Positions 25,492-33,193 of a stretch of 64,000 nucleotides of DNA are shown piece by piece; the stretch's first letter is position 1; each line of letters begins with the position of its first letter. This stretch comes from Bradyrhizobium sp. 139 (GTDB taxonomy: Bacteria; Pseudomonadota; Alphaproteobacteria; Rhizobiales; Xanthobacteraceae), in the NCBI RefSeq assembly GCF_023074175.1, contig NZ_JADPKS010000107.1, positions 62,001 to 126,000 of the forward strand, in the 5' to 3' direction. Under the pieces are notes generated by a model that made no database searches, had not been told where the DNA came from, and was given only the letters and a program-made list of their open reading frames with translations. The position numbers and the translations under genes are program-made.

Positions 25492-26634
25492 TCAATTGTG
25501 CGCCCTCGCCCGCATTTTCTCCGGCGGCGCGGGGCGGCGCAGGAAATCGGCATCATCGTCGCCCGACGGGATCAGGATCGCGCGCTCTCGCGGCAAGGCT
25601 TCCGGCATCTCGTTGCGAATGAAGGCTATGAGCTTCTCCCTCATCTCGCAGCGCAGGTCCCAGGATTGCGGTGCATTCCTTGCGCTGACCAGTGCCCGAA
25701 GCTCGATGGTGCGGGAATCCGCATCGATCACCTGGAGATTGACCACGGCGCCGTCCCAGAGCCTGGATTCCTTGATCGCCTCCTCCAGCCAGCGCCGGAT
25801 CCGCGGCACGTCTGCGCGGTAGTCGACATGGAGCGCGATCGTACCGATCAGGGAAGCGGTGTCGCGGGTCCAGTTCTGGAACGGCTTTTCGATGAAGTAG
25901 GACAGCGGCACCACCATGCGGCGCCAGTCCCACAGCCGGATCACCACATAGGTCGAGGCGATGTCCTCCACCCAGCCCCACTCATTTTCGATGATCACGG
26001 CATCCTCGATCCGGATCGGCTGGGTGATCGCGATCTGCAAGCCCGCGATCAGGTTGCTGAGCAGCGGCCGCGCGGCAAGACCGACGATGATACCGGCGAC
26101 ACCGGCGGATGCGAACAGGCTGACGCCATATTGCCTGACCGAGTCGAACGTCATGAGTGCGGTGGAGACCGCAATGATGACGATGATGGTGTCGGTCACG
26201 CGCTTGAACGCGCGGACCTGGGTGACATGCTTGCGCGCAACGAAATTTTCAGCGACGTCGCGGAAGTTCTGGAGATAGCGCGCCGCACTCATGTCGACGA
26301 CCCGGATCGAAATCCATCCGATCAGGGCGATAAACGCGACGACGAACAGGCGCAGTAGCGGCGTACGGATTGTTTCGTCGAGGGGCGCAAGCGGCAAGAC
26401 CAGGGCGACCGAGGCAAGACACAGCGCCAGCTGAGCCGGACCGGCAGTCCGGTTGATGAACACGGCCAGAAGAGGGAGGCGGGTTCCGAAGGCGCGCTTG
26501 AGGAGCCATACCGCGACCCGATAGAGCAACAATGCGAGCAGGATCGCGACGGCGATCAGGCCGAGACCGACGAACCACGAGGGTATCCAGCCGAACATCT
26601 TGTCGATGTCGGCCATAACGGACTGCAAATTCAT
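25492..26634 (-). CDS. MscS-family mechanosensitive channel
   Basis: A 380-residue membrane protein with four to five helices (about residues 18-40, 60-82, 90-112, 140-180) and a cytoplasmic beta domain. The pore helix and hinge region is VSLFASAGVAGIIVGLAARP with LLSNLIAGLQIAITQPIRIED, the MscS signature. It releases ions on membrane tension, protecting against hypo-osmotic shock. GGGGACATAG precedes the ATG at 26634; MADIDK six codons later is an alternative. Divergent from the DUF763 gene. Confidence 0.9.
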   Translation of the reverse strand: MNLQSVMADIDKMFGWIPSWFVGLGLIAVAILLALLLYRVAVWLLKRAFGTRLPLLAVFINRTAGPAQLALCLASVALVLPLAPLDETIRTPLLRLFVVAFIALIGWISIRVVDMSAARYLQNFRDVAENFVARKHVTQVRAFKRVTDTIIVIIAVSTALMTFDSVRQYGVSLFASAGVAGIIVGLAARPLLSNLIAGLQIAITQPIRIEDAVIIENEWGWVEDIASTYVVIRLWDWRRMVVPLSYFIEKPFQNWTRDTASLIGTIALHVDYRADVPRIRRWLEEAIKESRLWDGAVVNLQVIDADSRTIELRALVSARNAPQSWDLRCEMREKLIAFIRNEMPEALPRERAILIPSGDDDADFLRRPAPPEKMRARAHN

Positions 26635-26759
26635 CTATGTCCCCGCGTTGCGTTGGCGTCTGCGCTCAACGCGTTCCTGCCGGCTTCGCTCCGCCTTCCC
26701 GTGCAACGCAGCATTCCTCTGGTGCAACCGTCGCCGAACTGCGCTATTTCTGGACAATC

Positions 26760-28064
26760 ATGACTCGACGTACCGGCAGCGCCGACCTTCCCCTGCACAC
26801 TGGCCGGGTTCCGCCCTGGCTCGCGACGCGCATGGTCTCGCTCGGCGCAATCGTCACGCAGGCGATCGTGCATCACTATGGACGCGACGCGTTCCTCCAG
26901 CGGCTGTCGCATCCGTTCTGGTTCCAGTCGTTCGGCGCCTTGATGGGGATGGACTGGCACTCCTCCGGTATCACGACCTCTGTAATCGGTGCGCTGAAGC
27001 GCGGGCTCGGCCCGCTCCAGGACGAGCTCGGAATTTACGTCTGCGGCGGGCGCGGCCAGCACTCGCGCAAGACACCGGACGAACTGATGCAACTCGGCAA
27101 CCGCGTCGGCTTCGACGGTGCGAAACTCACGCGCGCGAGCCGGTTGGTGGCAAAGGTCGACAGCGCCGCGGTTCAGGACGGGTTTGATCTTTATCTGCAC
27201 GGCTTCTTCGTCACCGCCGACGCCAAATGGACGGTGGTGCAACAGGGCATGAACGGCGACAAGCGCCAGGCCCGCCGCTATCACTGGCACTCCGAGGCCC
27301 TGAAGAGTTTTGTCGATACGCCGCACAGCGCAATCGACGGCCCCCAGCAGGGCGAGATCGTCAACCTCACCGACCATCGCGCCGATGTCTCGCGCACCGC
27401 GCAGCTCGAGCTGTTGAGCGGTCTCGGCCCCGACCGCATCGTCACTGAATTCGAACGCCTCGTTGGGACCGCGCCCGAACCGGCACAGGGGATGCTCCCG
27501 CATCTGATCATGCCCGCGCATCACGACGTGCGACCGAAGGACGTGTTCGCGCGGCGCCTGCACGGCACGTTGGCCGCGGCCGCCGAGCGTGGCCCGGTCG
27601 ATTTTCCCGATCTGCTGCTGACGCCCGGCGTCGGCGCGCGCACGGTGCGCTCACTGGCAATGGTCGCCGAAGTCGTGCACGGCGCGCCCTATCGCTTCAA
27701 CGATCCCGCCCGCTTCTCGCTCGCCCATGGCGGCAAGGACCGACATCCCTACCCCGTTCCGATCAAGGTCTATGACGAGACCATCCGCGTGCTCAAGGGC
27801 GCGATCCAAAACGCAAAATTAGGGCGCGAGGAAGAGATGCAGGCGATCAAGCGCCTCGACGACCAGGCCCGTCGCCTGGAGCGCACCGCGCACGGGCCGT
27901 CGGTGGAGGCATACATCGCAGATGAACGCGCGGCATCGCCGGCGCTCGACGGCCGATCCGTATTCGGCTGGGAACGCGATCTCGCGGAAACAAAAAACGG
28001 ACCGGCTGAGCACCGGTCCGAGTTGTCGGGAGGAAACGATCTTCTCCCCAAGTCTTGCTTCTGA
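26760..28064 (+). CDS. DUF763 domain protein
   Basis: A 434-residue soluble protein. It begins MTRRTGSADLPLHTGRVPPW and contains VSLGAIVTQAIVHHYGRDAF and GIYVCGGRGQHSRKTPDEL, both recognised features of DUF763, a family found in archaea and bacteria without an assigned activity. The family has been suggested to be nuclease-like because of conserved polar residues, but I cannot verify that from this sequence. Its last 25 codons contain a hairpin that looks like a terminator for the opposite strand (27992-28019) and a run of short tandem repeats (28052-28122), so the C-terminus may have been extended or altered recently. Confidence 0.85.
   Translation: MTRRTGSADLPLHTGRVPPWLATRMVSLGAIVTQAIVHHYGRDAFLQRLSHPFWFQSFGALMGMDWHSSGITTSVIGALKRGLGPLQDELGIYVCGGRGQHSRKTPDELMQLGNRVGFDGAKLTRASRLVAKVDSAAVQDGFDLYLHGFFVTADAKWTVVQQGMNGDKRQARRYHWHSEALKSFVDTPHSAIDGPQQGEIVNLTDHRADVSRTAQLELLSGLGPDRIVTEFERLVGTAPEPAQGMLPHLIMPAHHDVRPKDVFARRLHGTLAAAAERGPVDFPDLLLTPGVGARTVRSLAMVAEVVHGAPYRFNDPARFSLAHGGKDRHPYPVPIKVYDETIRVLKGAIQNAKLGREEEMQAIKRLDDQARRLERTAHGPSVEAYIADERAASPALDGRSVFGWERDLAETKNGPAEHRSELSGGNDLLPKSCF
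27992..28019 (-). terminator. rho-independent terminator of the small-protein stress operon
   Basis: On the minus strand GGACCGG (28019-28013), a 7-base loop, and CCGGTCC (28005-27999) form a stable stem, followed by G and six T (27997-27992). It lies 100 bases after the last gene of the minus-strand operon, inside the 3' end of the DUF763 coding region. Confidence 0.8.
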
Positions 28065-28122
28065 AGCCTTGCTTTCTGAAGTCTTGCTTCTGAAGTCTTG
28101 CTCCTGAAGTCTTGCTCCTCAA
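28052..28122. repeat. five short tandem repeats (14-15 bp)
   Basis: The unit GTCTTGCTTCTGAA occurs five times in a row (28052-28065, 28066-28080 as a 15-base variant, 28081-28094, 28095-28108, 28109-28122) with one to three changes. The first copy contains the stop codon of the DUF763 gene, and the last copies touch the 3' end of the 81-aa gene on the other strand (28119). Unequal slippage would change both gene ends. Confidence 0.85.
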
Positions 28123-28364
28123 GTCTCCTCGGAGTCCTGATCGTCATCCGCGAGCCGGTTGGCCGCGTGGTCCTGATATTGCTCGGTCTGGATGAACTTG
28201 CCGTCCATGCCGCGGATGTCCGAGTGCTGGGCCTTGTCGCGGTTGGACAAGACCACGTTGTCGCCGATTTTGTCCTTGGACACGTCGGCCAGAGCGCCGG
28301 TGCCGTCGCTCTTGCCGTGCATGCCCGATCTGAAATGCGTCTTGCTGCCACGTCCGCTTGGCAT
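28119..28364 (-). CDS. small hydrophilic protein, 81 aa (stress operon gene 7)
   Basis: Begins MPSGRGSKTHFRSGMHGKSD and ends in an acidic tail (DDDQDSEET). AAGGAGAGGCC is a strong Shine-Dalgarno. Charged, without hydrophobic core, so likely disordered. Last gene of the minus-strand run that starts at the DUF2267 gene. Similar small proteins in Bradyrhizobium are often stress-induced; the exact role is unknown. Confidence 0.7.
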   Translation of the reverse strand: MPSGRGSKTHFRSGMHGKSDGTGALADVSKDKIGDNVVLSNRDKAQHSDIRGMDGKFIQTEQYQDHAANRLADDDQDSEET

Positions 28365-28413
28365 CGGCCTCTCCTTTTCGAATGATCGCCTTTTCGAATG
28401 ATCGCCCCGGAAA

Positions 28414-28671
28414 TCAGTGCTTCTGTTGTTGCGGCGATGGTTTCGGCGGCTTATGGCCGCTCTGGCCGGGATTGTTGTGCTTGTTGTGATCGCTCTCCTG
28501 GTTGAGGCCACCACGGCTGACCGGGAACTCACTTTGCCGCGCCTCCGCCCTCGGCCGATGAACGGCCCGGGGATTGCGACCAGAGGCCTGCTCGAGTTCT
28601 CGTGCGTCAGGCACATCCGGTTTGCGCTCGAGAATACGCACCTGCTGCTCGTGGGTCTTTCTGCCTTGCAT
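28414..28671 (-). CDS. small hydrophilic protein, 85 aa (stress operon gene 6)
   Basis: Starts MQGRKTHEQQVRILERKPDV after GGGAGACTGAC. The first 30 residues (KTHEQQVRILERKPDVPDAR) are well ordered in composition and recur in small proteins of many alphaproteobacteria; the remainder is Pro/His/Gln-rich. No signal peptide. Probably cotranscribed with the flanking small genes. Confidence 0.7.
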   Translation of the reverse strand: MQGRKTHEQQVRILERKPDVPDARELEQASGRNPRAVHRPRAEARQSEFPVSRGGLNQESDHNKHNNPGQSGHKPPKPSPQQQKH

Positions 28672-28687
28672 GTCAGTCTCCCGGTAT

Positions 28688-28915
28688 TCACCGGCCTCGT
28701 CGAGGCGAGCCGCTGCGTGCGACGTCCTTGTCAATACCCCCGCCGACATTCACGTCGTTCTCGACGTCGCCCTCGATCGTATTCTCGCCGAGAGCATCCT
28801 CGATGTCGTCGGGCGACGCGCCTGCCATGGTGGCACCCTTCGATCCACCGATCAGGGGATTGTCGCGAATATCCTTACCCGTGGGCCTGTACAGCTTTGG
28901 CTGCTTGTTGCTCAT
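28688..28915 (-). CDS. small acidic protein, 75 aa (stress operon gene 5)
   Basis: MSNKQPKLYRPTGKDIRDNP, then a Gly/Asp/Asn-rich acidic half (GASPDDIEDALGENTIEGDV). AGAAAGG precedes the ATG. Predicted unstructured and soluble. The start lies 2 bases from the end of the upstream gene, so the two are in one transcript. Function unknown. Confidence 0.65.
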   Translation of the reverse strand: MSNKQPKLYRPTGKDIRDNPLIGGSKGATMAGASPDDIEDALGENTIEGDVENDVNVGGGIDKDVARSGSPRRGR

Positions 28916-28917
28916 GA

Positions 28918-29118
28918 TTACCTTTCTCCGCCCTTCCCGGCGGCATCATGCCTGTGGTGGGAATCGTGTTCGCCTCCGCCGCCGGACACCCGGCTGTGGG
29001 TCCGCTGCGGATCGTCCGCAGGCGGCTTCTTTATCTCCAATGGGTCCTTCGCATTTTCGTGCGACGCGCCGGGCCCGCCCTGACGAATGCTTTTCGGTGT
29101 CTTCGTGGATGTCGACAT
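28918..29118 (-). CDS. small hydrophilic protein, 66 aa (stress operon gene 4)
   Basis: MSTSTKTPKSIRQGGPGASH with a His/Gly/Asp-rich tail (GGGGEHDSHHRHDAAGKGGE). GAGGAGGAC is an almost ideal Shine-Dalgarno. The His cluster could bind metal, but this is speculation from composition only. Confidence 0.65.
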   Translation of the reverse strand: MSTSTKTPKSIRQGGPGASHENAKDPLEIKKPPADDPQRTHSRVSGGGGEHDSHHRHDAAGKGGER

Positions 29119-29133
29119 GAGATGTCGTCCTCC

Positions 29134-29319
29134 TCAGCGGTCTTGCTGGTATCCTTGATTGGTCGTGTTTTGCTTGATGTTGCCCTGTTGACCCTGCTGA
29201 TCCGGGTTCTGCGCGGGTTGCTGGCCATGCGGCAGCTCGTCCGCGGAGGCTTGCTTGGGATCGCCGGTTCCCTTCGGGCTCTGGTTTGCACGTGGAACGG
29301 GTGGCATCTTGCTGGTCAT
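29134..29319 (-). CDS. small Gln/Asn-rich protein, 61 aa (stress operon gene 3)
   Basis: MTSKMPPVPRANQSPKGTGD with a C-terminal half rich in Gln, Asn and Pro. GGAAGGAAACGAC precedes the ATG. Likely intrinsically disordered, similar in style to hydrophilin-type protective proteins. Confidence 0.65.
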   Translation of the reverse strand: MTSKMPPVPRANQSPKGTGDPKQASADELPHGQQPAQNPDQQGQQGNIKQNTTNQGYQQDR

Positions 29320-29368
29320 GTCGTTTCCTTCCGGAAGGTGACGTCGTATGTCGTACAATGAGCGCGCG

Positions 29369-29797
29369 CTACCAGCGCTCCTTGTCAGATGGTGCGGAGA
29401 TATCCTTCAACGCATCCTGGGCGCACTCGTCGTCTGCCCTGCTGATGTCGGCGAGGGCGACAACGCCGACCAGGCGTTTCTGCCGGTTGAGCACCGGGAG
29501 TCGCCGGACCTGATGCGTCGCCATCACTTGCGAGGCGCCTTCCACATCGTCGTCCTCGAAGCAGTAGCAGACGCCCTCGGACATCACCTCTCGCACCGAG
29601 GTGTTGCCCGGCGACCGCTCCTCGGCGACGGCGCGCATCACAATGTCTCTGTCGGTGACCACGCCGACCAGGCGATCGTTCTCACCCACCGGCAACGCAC
29701 CGACATTGTCGGCACGCATCGAGCGCGCGACTTCCCGGATGGTCATGTTGGGATCGGCAATATGCACGGACGGCGTCATGATGTCGTGGACCTGCAT
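29369..29797 (-). CDS. CBS-domain pair protein (stress operon gene 2)
   Basis: A 142-residue protein composed of two CBS domains: MQVHDIMTPSVHIADPNMTI to about residue 60 and VREVMSEGVCYCFEDDDVEG to about 125. CBS pairs bind adenine nucleotides and act as energy sensors. Stand-alone pairs in alphaproteobacteria are frequently stress regulated. CTGAGGAGCACAGCC precedes the start. 71 bases downstream of the DUF2267 gene. Confidence 0.88.
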   Translation of the reverse strand: MQVHDIMTPSVHIADPNMTIREVARSMRADNVGALPVGENDRLVGVVTDRDIVMRAVAEERSPGNTSVREVMSEGVCYCFEDDDVEGASQVMATHQVRRLPVLNRQKRLVGVVALADISRADDECAQDALKDISAPSDKERW

Positions 29798-29870
29798 GGC
29801 TGTGCTCCTCAGTTGATCTCAGGAGGTTTAACTGGTTAACGCCGACATCGCGCAGAAGGTTTCTTCCAGC

Positions 29871-30365
29871 CTAGTGCGACATACCCTTCGACCGCCCGGA
29901 CGTATCCGCCGTCGCACGACCCGATATGTCCTGCGTACCGGGCTCGCTCCAAATCGTCCGCACCTCTTCTGGCAGCGCCTCTCTGACTTTGTCGATCTGG
30001 CCCGGGCTCAAATGCCGCGACAAAACCTTGAAAACCGCACGCGCCGCCTCCTTGGTATTGACCGGTCGGCCGAACGTCAGTTCCGTAGCGATCATCTGAA
30101 GGAATTCGTCGAGGGAACGCACCCGTTTTGGCAGCTCCGATGGCCGGAACTGATCGTAGTACGCGCCGCGGACCAACAGCGGCAGTTGCGATCCGAGATG
30201 CGCGGCGAGTTCGATCGGCAAGCGGTCGCGTAATGCGTGCAGCACAGCGCCCGTCACGTGCCATGATTGCTGGTCGTCGAGCCCTATCTCTTCACCGATC
30301 TCATTGAGCCAGAGGTGCGTGGTTTGTGCCGTCTTGTCGAACGTGGGAATGGCGCTGGAACTCAT
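29871..30365 (-). CDS. DUF2267 protein (stress operon gene 1)
   Basis: A 164-residue protein. The DUF2267 domain spans about residues 12-140, with HLWLNEIGEEIGLDD, HVTGAVLHALRDRLPIELAA and LPLLVRGAYYDQFRPSELPK. GGAGGTTCGC precedes the ATG at 30365. The family occurs with general stress genes in many bacteria but has no assigned activity. It is the first gene after the sigma-EcfG-like promoter at 30405-30429. Confidence 0.87.
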   Translation of the reverse strand: MSSSAIPTFDKTAQTTHLWLNEIGEEIGLDDQQSWHVTGAVLHALRDRLPIELAAHLGSQLPLLVRGAYYDQFRPSELPKRVRSLDEFLQMIATELTFGRPVNTKEAARAVFKVLSRHLSPGQIDKVREALPEEVRTIWSEPGTQDISGRATADTSGRSKGMSH

Positions 30366-30404
30366 TTGCGAACCTCCACCTTGGATTCTTGAGCTTTGGA
30401 TCAC

Positions 30405-30429
30405 AACAGACGCGACTGCGCGCCGTTCC
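30405..30429 (-). promoter_or_regulatory. sigma-EcfG-type promoter of the stress operon
   Basis: On the minus strand GGAAC (30429-30425), 17 bases, then GTT (30407-30405). This is the general-stress-response (EcfG/PhyR) promoter pattern GGAAC-N16/17-GTT of alphaproteobacteria. It lies about 40 bases upstream of the DUF2267 start, a normal leader length. Confidence 0.65.
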
Positions 30430-30499
30430 GAGACACGATATAAGTTGAGATCAAATCGAATATTGGAACTGGCTGGTTGCGCCCAGCGAGCCGGGATCG

Positions 30500-31738
30500 T
30501 CAGTCGGCTTCCTTCATCGACGCGGCCGATGCGGCATCGTCGAACACGGGAAGTCTGTCGAGCGCCCGAATGCCCGGTCGTCGGCGCCAGCGGATTTGCG
30601 CCGGCTCGACTGCGAGACCGAGCCGTGGCCAGCGCGTCAACAACGCTTCCAGCGCACATGCCGCTTCGATCCGCGCGAGCTGGTGACCGAGACAGAAATG
30701 AATTCCGGTGCCGAAGGAGATGTGGCGGTTCGGCTTGCGCTGCAAATCGAGCCGTTCGGGATGATCGTGCTCCGCCGGATCCATGTTGGCTGCGGCAAGC
30801 ATGACCATGACGCGATCGCCCTTCCTAAGGCGCACGCCTTCGAGCTCGATGTCTCGTCGCACGTAGCGCGGCTTTGAAAACTGTACCGGCGAGACGAAGC
30901 GCAAGAACTCCTCGACGGCGAGAGGAAGGCGGCTCCAATCCTCCTCCAGCCAATCGCGCAGAGCGGGATTTTTGAGGACTTCATAGACCGATCCGCTAAT
31001 GAGGTGCGTCGTGGTCTCCGAGCCTGCCGCGAGCAGCAGAAACACCATCGAGACCATTTCGTCCGGCGTGATCTGGCTACACTCACGCTCGACCTGCACC
31101 AGCTCTCCGATCAGGCCTTCGCCGCCCTCCATGCGCGCGATCTGCAACTGCTGTTCGAGATAGGCCCGCATCTTGCGGAACGCGAACAGCAAACGGAAGA
31201 AGCTGACGACACCCGTCAGCGAGGACATCGCGTTGGCCCAGGCGATGAATTTTGGACGATCGGCCGGCGGCAGGCCCAGCAGTTCGGAGATCACCGACAG
31301 CGGCAGGATGCGCGCGTAGCGCTGGACGAGATCGGCTGGACGTCCGTTCGCAAACAGCTCATCGGCCAGACCGTCGGCGATGACACGGATGCGCGGCTCC
31401 ATCGCGACGATGGCGCGGCGGCGGAAGGCCTCGTCCACGATGCTGCGCAGCCTTGTGTGATCCGGCTCGTCCATCGTCAGCATGTTATTGGCGATGGTCC
31501 TGACGTAGTTCGGCATCCACCAGCGCAGACCCGCGACGTCGCCATCTTCCTTGCGTAGCGTGAAATTGGTGCTGTCCTTCAGGACTTGTGCCGTGGCCTC
31601 ATGGGTCGTGGTGATCCAGACCTCGCCGACGAGAGGAAATCGCGTCGCGACAACAGGGCCGGACATGCGCAGCGTCGCGATCGCCTTGGGCGGATCGCGA
31701 AAGAAGGCCTCGCTGGTGAAATCGAGGCGCGGTGTCAT
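30500..31738 (-). CDS. cytochrome P450
   Basis: A 412-residue soluble bacterial P450. The I-helix oxygen-binding motif is LLLAAGSETTTHLIS, the E-x-x-R is in VEEFLRF, and the haem ligand Cys349 is in FGTGIHFCLGHQ. It inserts one oxygen atom from O2 using electrons from a ferredoxin and its reductase; a ferredoxin reductase gene lies 0.5 kb upstream on the same strand, but no ferredoxin gene is present. The substrate cannot be inferred. Confidence 0.93.
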   Translation of the reverse strand: MTPRLDFTSEAFFRDPPKAIATLRMSGPVVATRFPLVGEVWITTTHEATAQVLKDSTNFTLRKEDGDVAGLRWWMPNYVRTIANNMLTMDEPDHTRLRSIVDEAFRRRAIVAMEPRIRVIADGLADELFANGRPADLVQRYARILPLSVISELLGLPPADRPKFIAWANAMSSLTGVVSFFRLLFAFRKMRAYLEQQLQIARMEGGEGLIGELVQVERECSQITPDEMVSMVFLLLAAGSETTTHLISGSVYEVLKNPALRDWLEEDWSRLPLAVEEFLRFVSPVQFSKPRYVRRDIELEGVRLRKGDRVMVMLAAANMDPAEHDHPERLDLQRKPNRHISFGTGIHFCLGHQLARIEAACALEALLTRWPRLGLAVEPAQIRWRRRPGIRALDRLPVFDDAASAASMKEAD

Positions 31739-31833
31739 GGGATCACCGGAGCGGTTGGTGGCGCTTCAACCAGATGGGACGCGGGGAGCGCCGGGCAAGC
31801 GCCGGAACCTTCATTCCCTCCGCCGCAGAAGAA

Positions 31834-32157
31834 CTACCCGCGCCCCGGCGAGCGCGGGCCGGTCTTGCGCTGCTGCTGCGTGTAGGCGTCCCAATGGCTC
31901 CAGCTGCCATTGCTGAGGCTTTGCATGTCGGTGGCGAGCGGACGGCGCGTCCGCTTGTCGTGATCGGCGATCGCGCGCTCGGACTGCGCGATCTTGCGCT
32001 TGAGTTCCGCAACTGCCTTTTGGGTCCGTCCGTTCCGCTCCGAGGACGCGATCTCGCCCATCGTGAAGCGCGCGGTCTCGAGCGCCTTCAACTCGGCGCG
32101 GTTCTTCTTCAACTGAACTCGGTGCCAGGCGATGTTGCTGTCGCTGTCCGCAACCAT
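31834..32157 (-). CDS. hypothetical helical protein, 107 aa
   Basis: MVADSDSNIAWHRVQLKKNR, followed by a long charged helix (residues 10-75, many Lys/Glu/Arg, possible coiled coil) and a short Ser/Gln C-terminus. The start at 32157 has GGAG 8 bases upstream; an upstream ATG at 32184 is less good. Function unknown. On the same strand as the P450 and ferredoxin reductase genes. Confidence 0.6.
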   Translation of the reverse strand: MVADSDSNIAWHRVQLKKNRAELKALETARFTMGEIASSERNGRTQKAVAELKRKIAQSERAIADHDKRTRRPLATDMQSLSNGSWSHWDAYTQQQRKTGPRSPGRG

Positions 32158-32263
32158 GTGGGAACTCCGCTGATTCGCAGACATATAGTATCGTGCGCCG
32201 AATCGGCGCCGCAACGGGCGCCGCGCGGCAAAAATACGGTCTTATTGAGCAGGAATTCCGGAC

Positions 32264-33037
32264 TTAGCGCTCGGCAAAGGCCTTTTCGACCACGAACTGG
32301 GCCGGCTCGCCATGATTGCCTTCGACGAAGCCCCGCTCGCCCAGGAGCACGCGGGTGTCCGCGACCAGCGCCGGGCTGCCGCAGATCATGACGCGGTCAT
32401 GGACGGCTTCCAGCGCCGGAAGGCCGATATCGGCGAACAGCTTGCCCGACGTGACGAGGTCAGTGATGCGGCCGCGGTTGCGGAAGGGATCGCGGGTGAC
32501 GGTCGGATAGTAGATCAGCTGACTACGGATGTACTCGCCGATCAGCTCGTCCTTCGGCAGCGTCTCGGTGATCATCTCGCCATAGGCGAGCTCCTTCACG
32601 TGCCGGCAACCGTGCAGCAGCACGACCTTCTCGAACCGCTCGTAGGTTTCGGGGTCCTTGATCACGCTCAGGAACGGCGCGAGGCCCGTGCCGGTACCGA
32701 TCAGATAGAGGTTGCGCCCCTCCTCGAGATTGTCGATCACCAGCGTGCCGGTCGCCTTGCGGCTGACGATGATCTCGTCGCCTTCCTTCAGATGCTGGAG
32801 ACGCGAGGTCAGCGGACCGTCCGGCACCTTGATCGAGAAGAACTCCAGCGTGTCCTCGTAATTGGCGCTGGCGACGCTGTAAGCACGCAGCAGCGGCTTC
32901 TCGCCGACCTTGAGCCCGATCATGGTGAATTCGCCATTGCGGAAGCGGAAGGTCGGGCTGCGAGTGGTCTTGAAGGAGAACAGCGTCTCGGTCCAGTGGT
33001 GGACACTCAAAACGGCTTCCTGATTGAAATTGCTCAT
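32264..33037 (-). CDS. fpr: ferredoxin-NADP+ reductase (FPR type)
   Basis: A 257-residue flavoenzyme. RAYSVASANYED contains the R-x-Y-S FAD motif, GTGTGLAPFLSV binds the nicotinamide, and the protein ends FVVEKAFAER, as bacterial FPRs do. It moves electrons between NADPH and ferredoxin. It is divergent from the enamidase gene and shares the 33103-33118 palindrome with it. In this setting a likely role is to supply reduced ferredoxin to 6-hydroxynicotinate reductase; serving the nearby P450 is the alternative. Confidence 0.92.
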   Translation of the reverse strand: MSNFNQEAVLSVHHWTETLFSFKTTRSPTFRFRNGEFTMIGLKVGEKPLLRAYSVASANYEDTLEFFSIKVPDGPLTSRLQHLKEGDEIIVSRKATGTLVIDNLEEGRNLYLIGTGTGLAPFLSVIKDPETYERFEKVVLLHGCRHVKELAYGEMITETLPKDELIGEYIRSQLIYYPTVTRDPFRNRGRITDLVTSGKLFADIGLPALEAVHDRVMICGSPALVADTRVLLGERGFVEGNHGEPAQFVVEKAFAER

Positions 33038-33102
33038 CTCACCCTTCCGTAGCGCGTCGTGGCGGTTTTCAAGGCGGCAGCTATGCGTCGTTTGCACACG
33101 AT

Positions 33103-33118
33103 CATTTGTATACTAATG
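33103..33118. promoter_or_regulatory. 16-bp palindromic operator, copy 1 (fpr/enamidase)
   Basis: CATTTGTATACTAATG lies in the divergent region between the ferredoxin reductase and enamidase genes. It matches the copies at 42756-42771 and 42908-42923 (shared pattern C-R-T-T-Y-G-T-R-T-A-C-N-A-A-Y-G). The MarR-family protein encoded at 34512-34967 is the natural candidate to bind it. Confidence 0.7.
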
Positions 33119-33193
33119 AATAATCCGGCTTGATCCCGCGGTCAAGGCTGCCCAAGATCGGAAGCGTTGCAGTTAAGGACAAGGACCCCTTCC

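Noticed and set aside
28052-28122. Possible CRISPR array
   Set aside because: The units are 14-15 bases in direct contact with no spacers; these are slippage repeats. No cas gene is present.
31738-32264. P450 and ferredoxin reductase as one monooxygenase operon
   Set aside because: They are on the same strand but separated by a 107-aa gene and gaps, with no ferredoxin gene; the reductase shares its operator with enamidase, so the nicotinate-type role is preferred.
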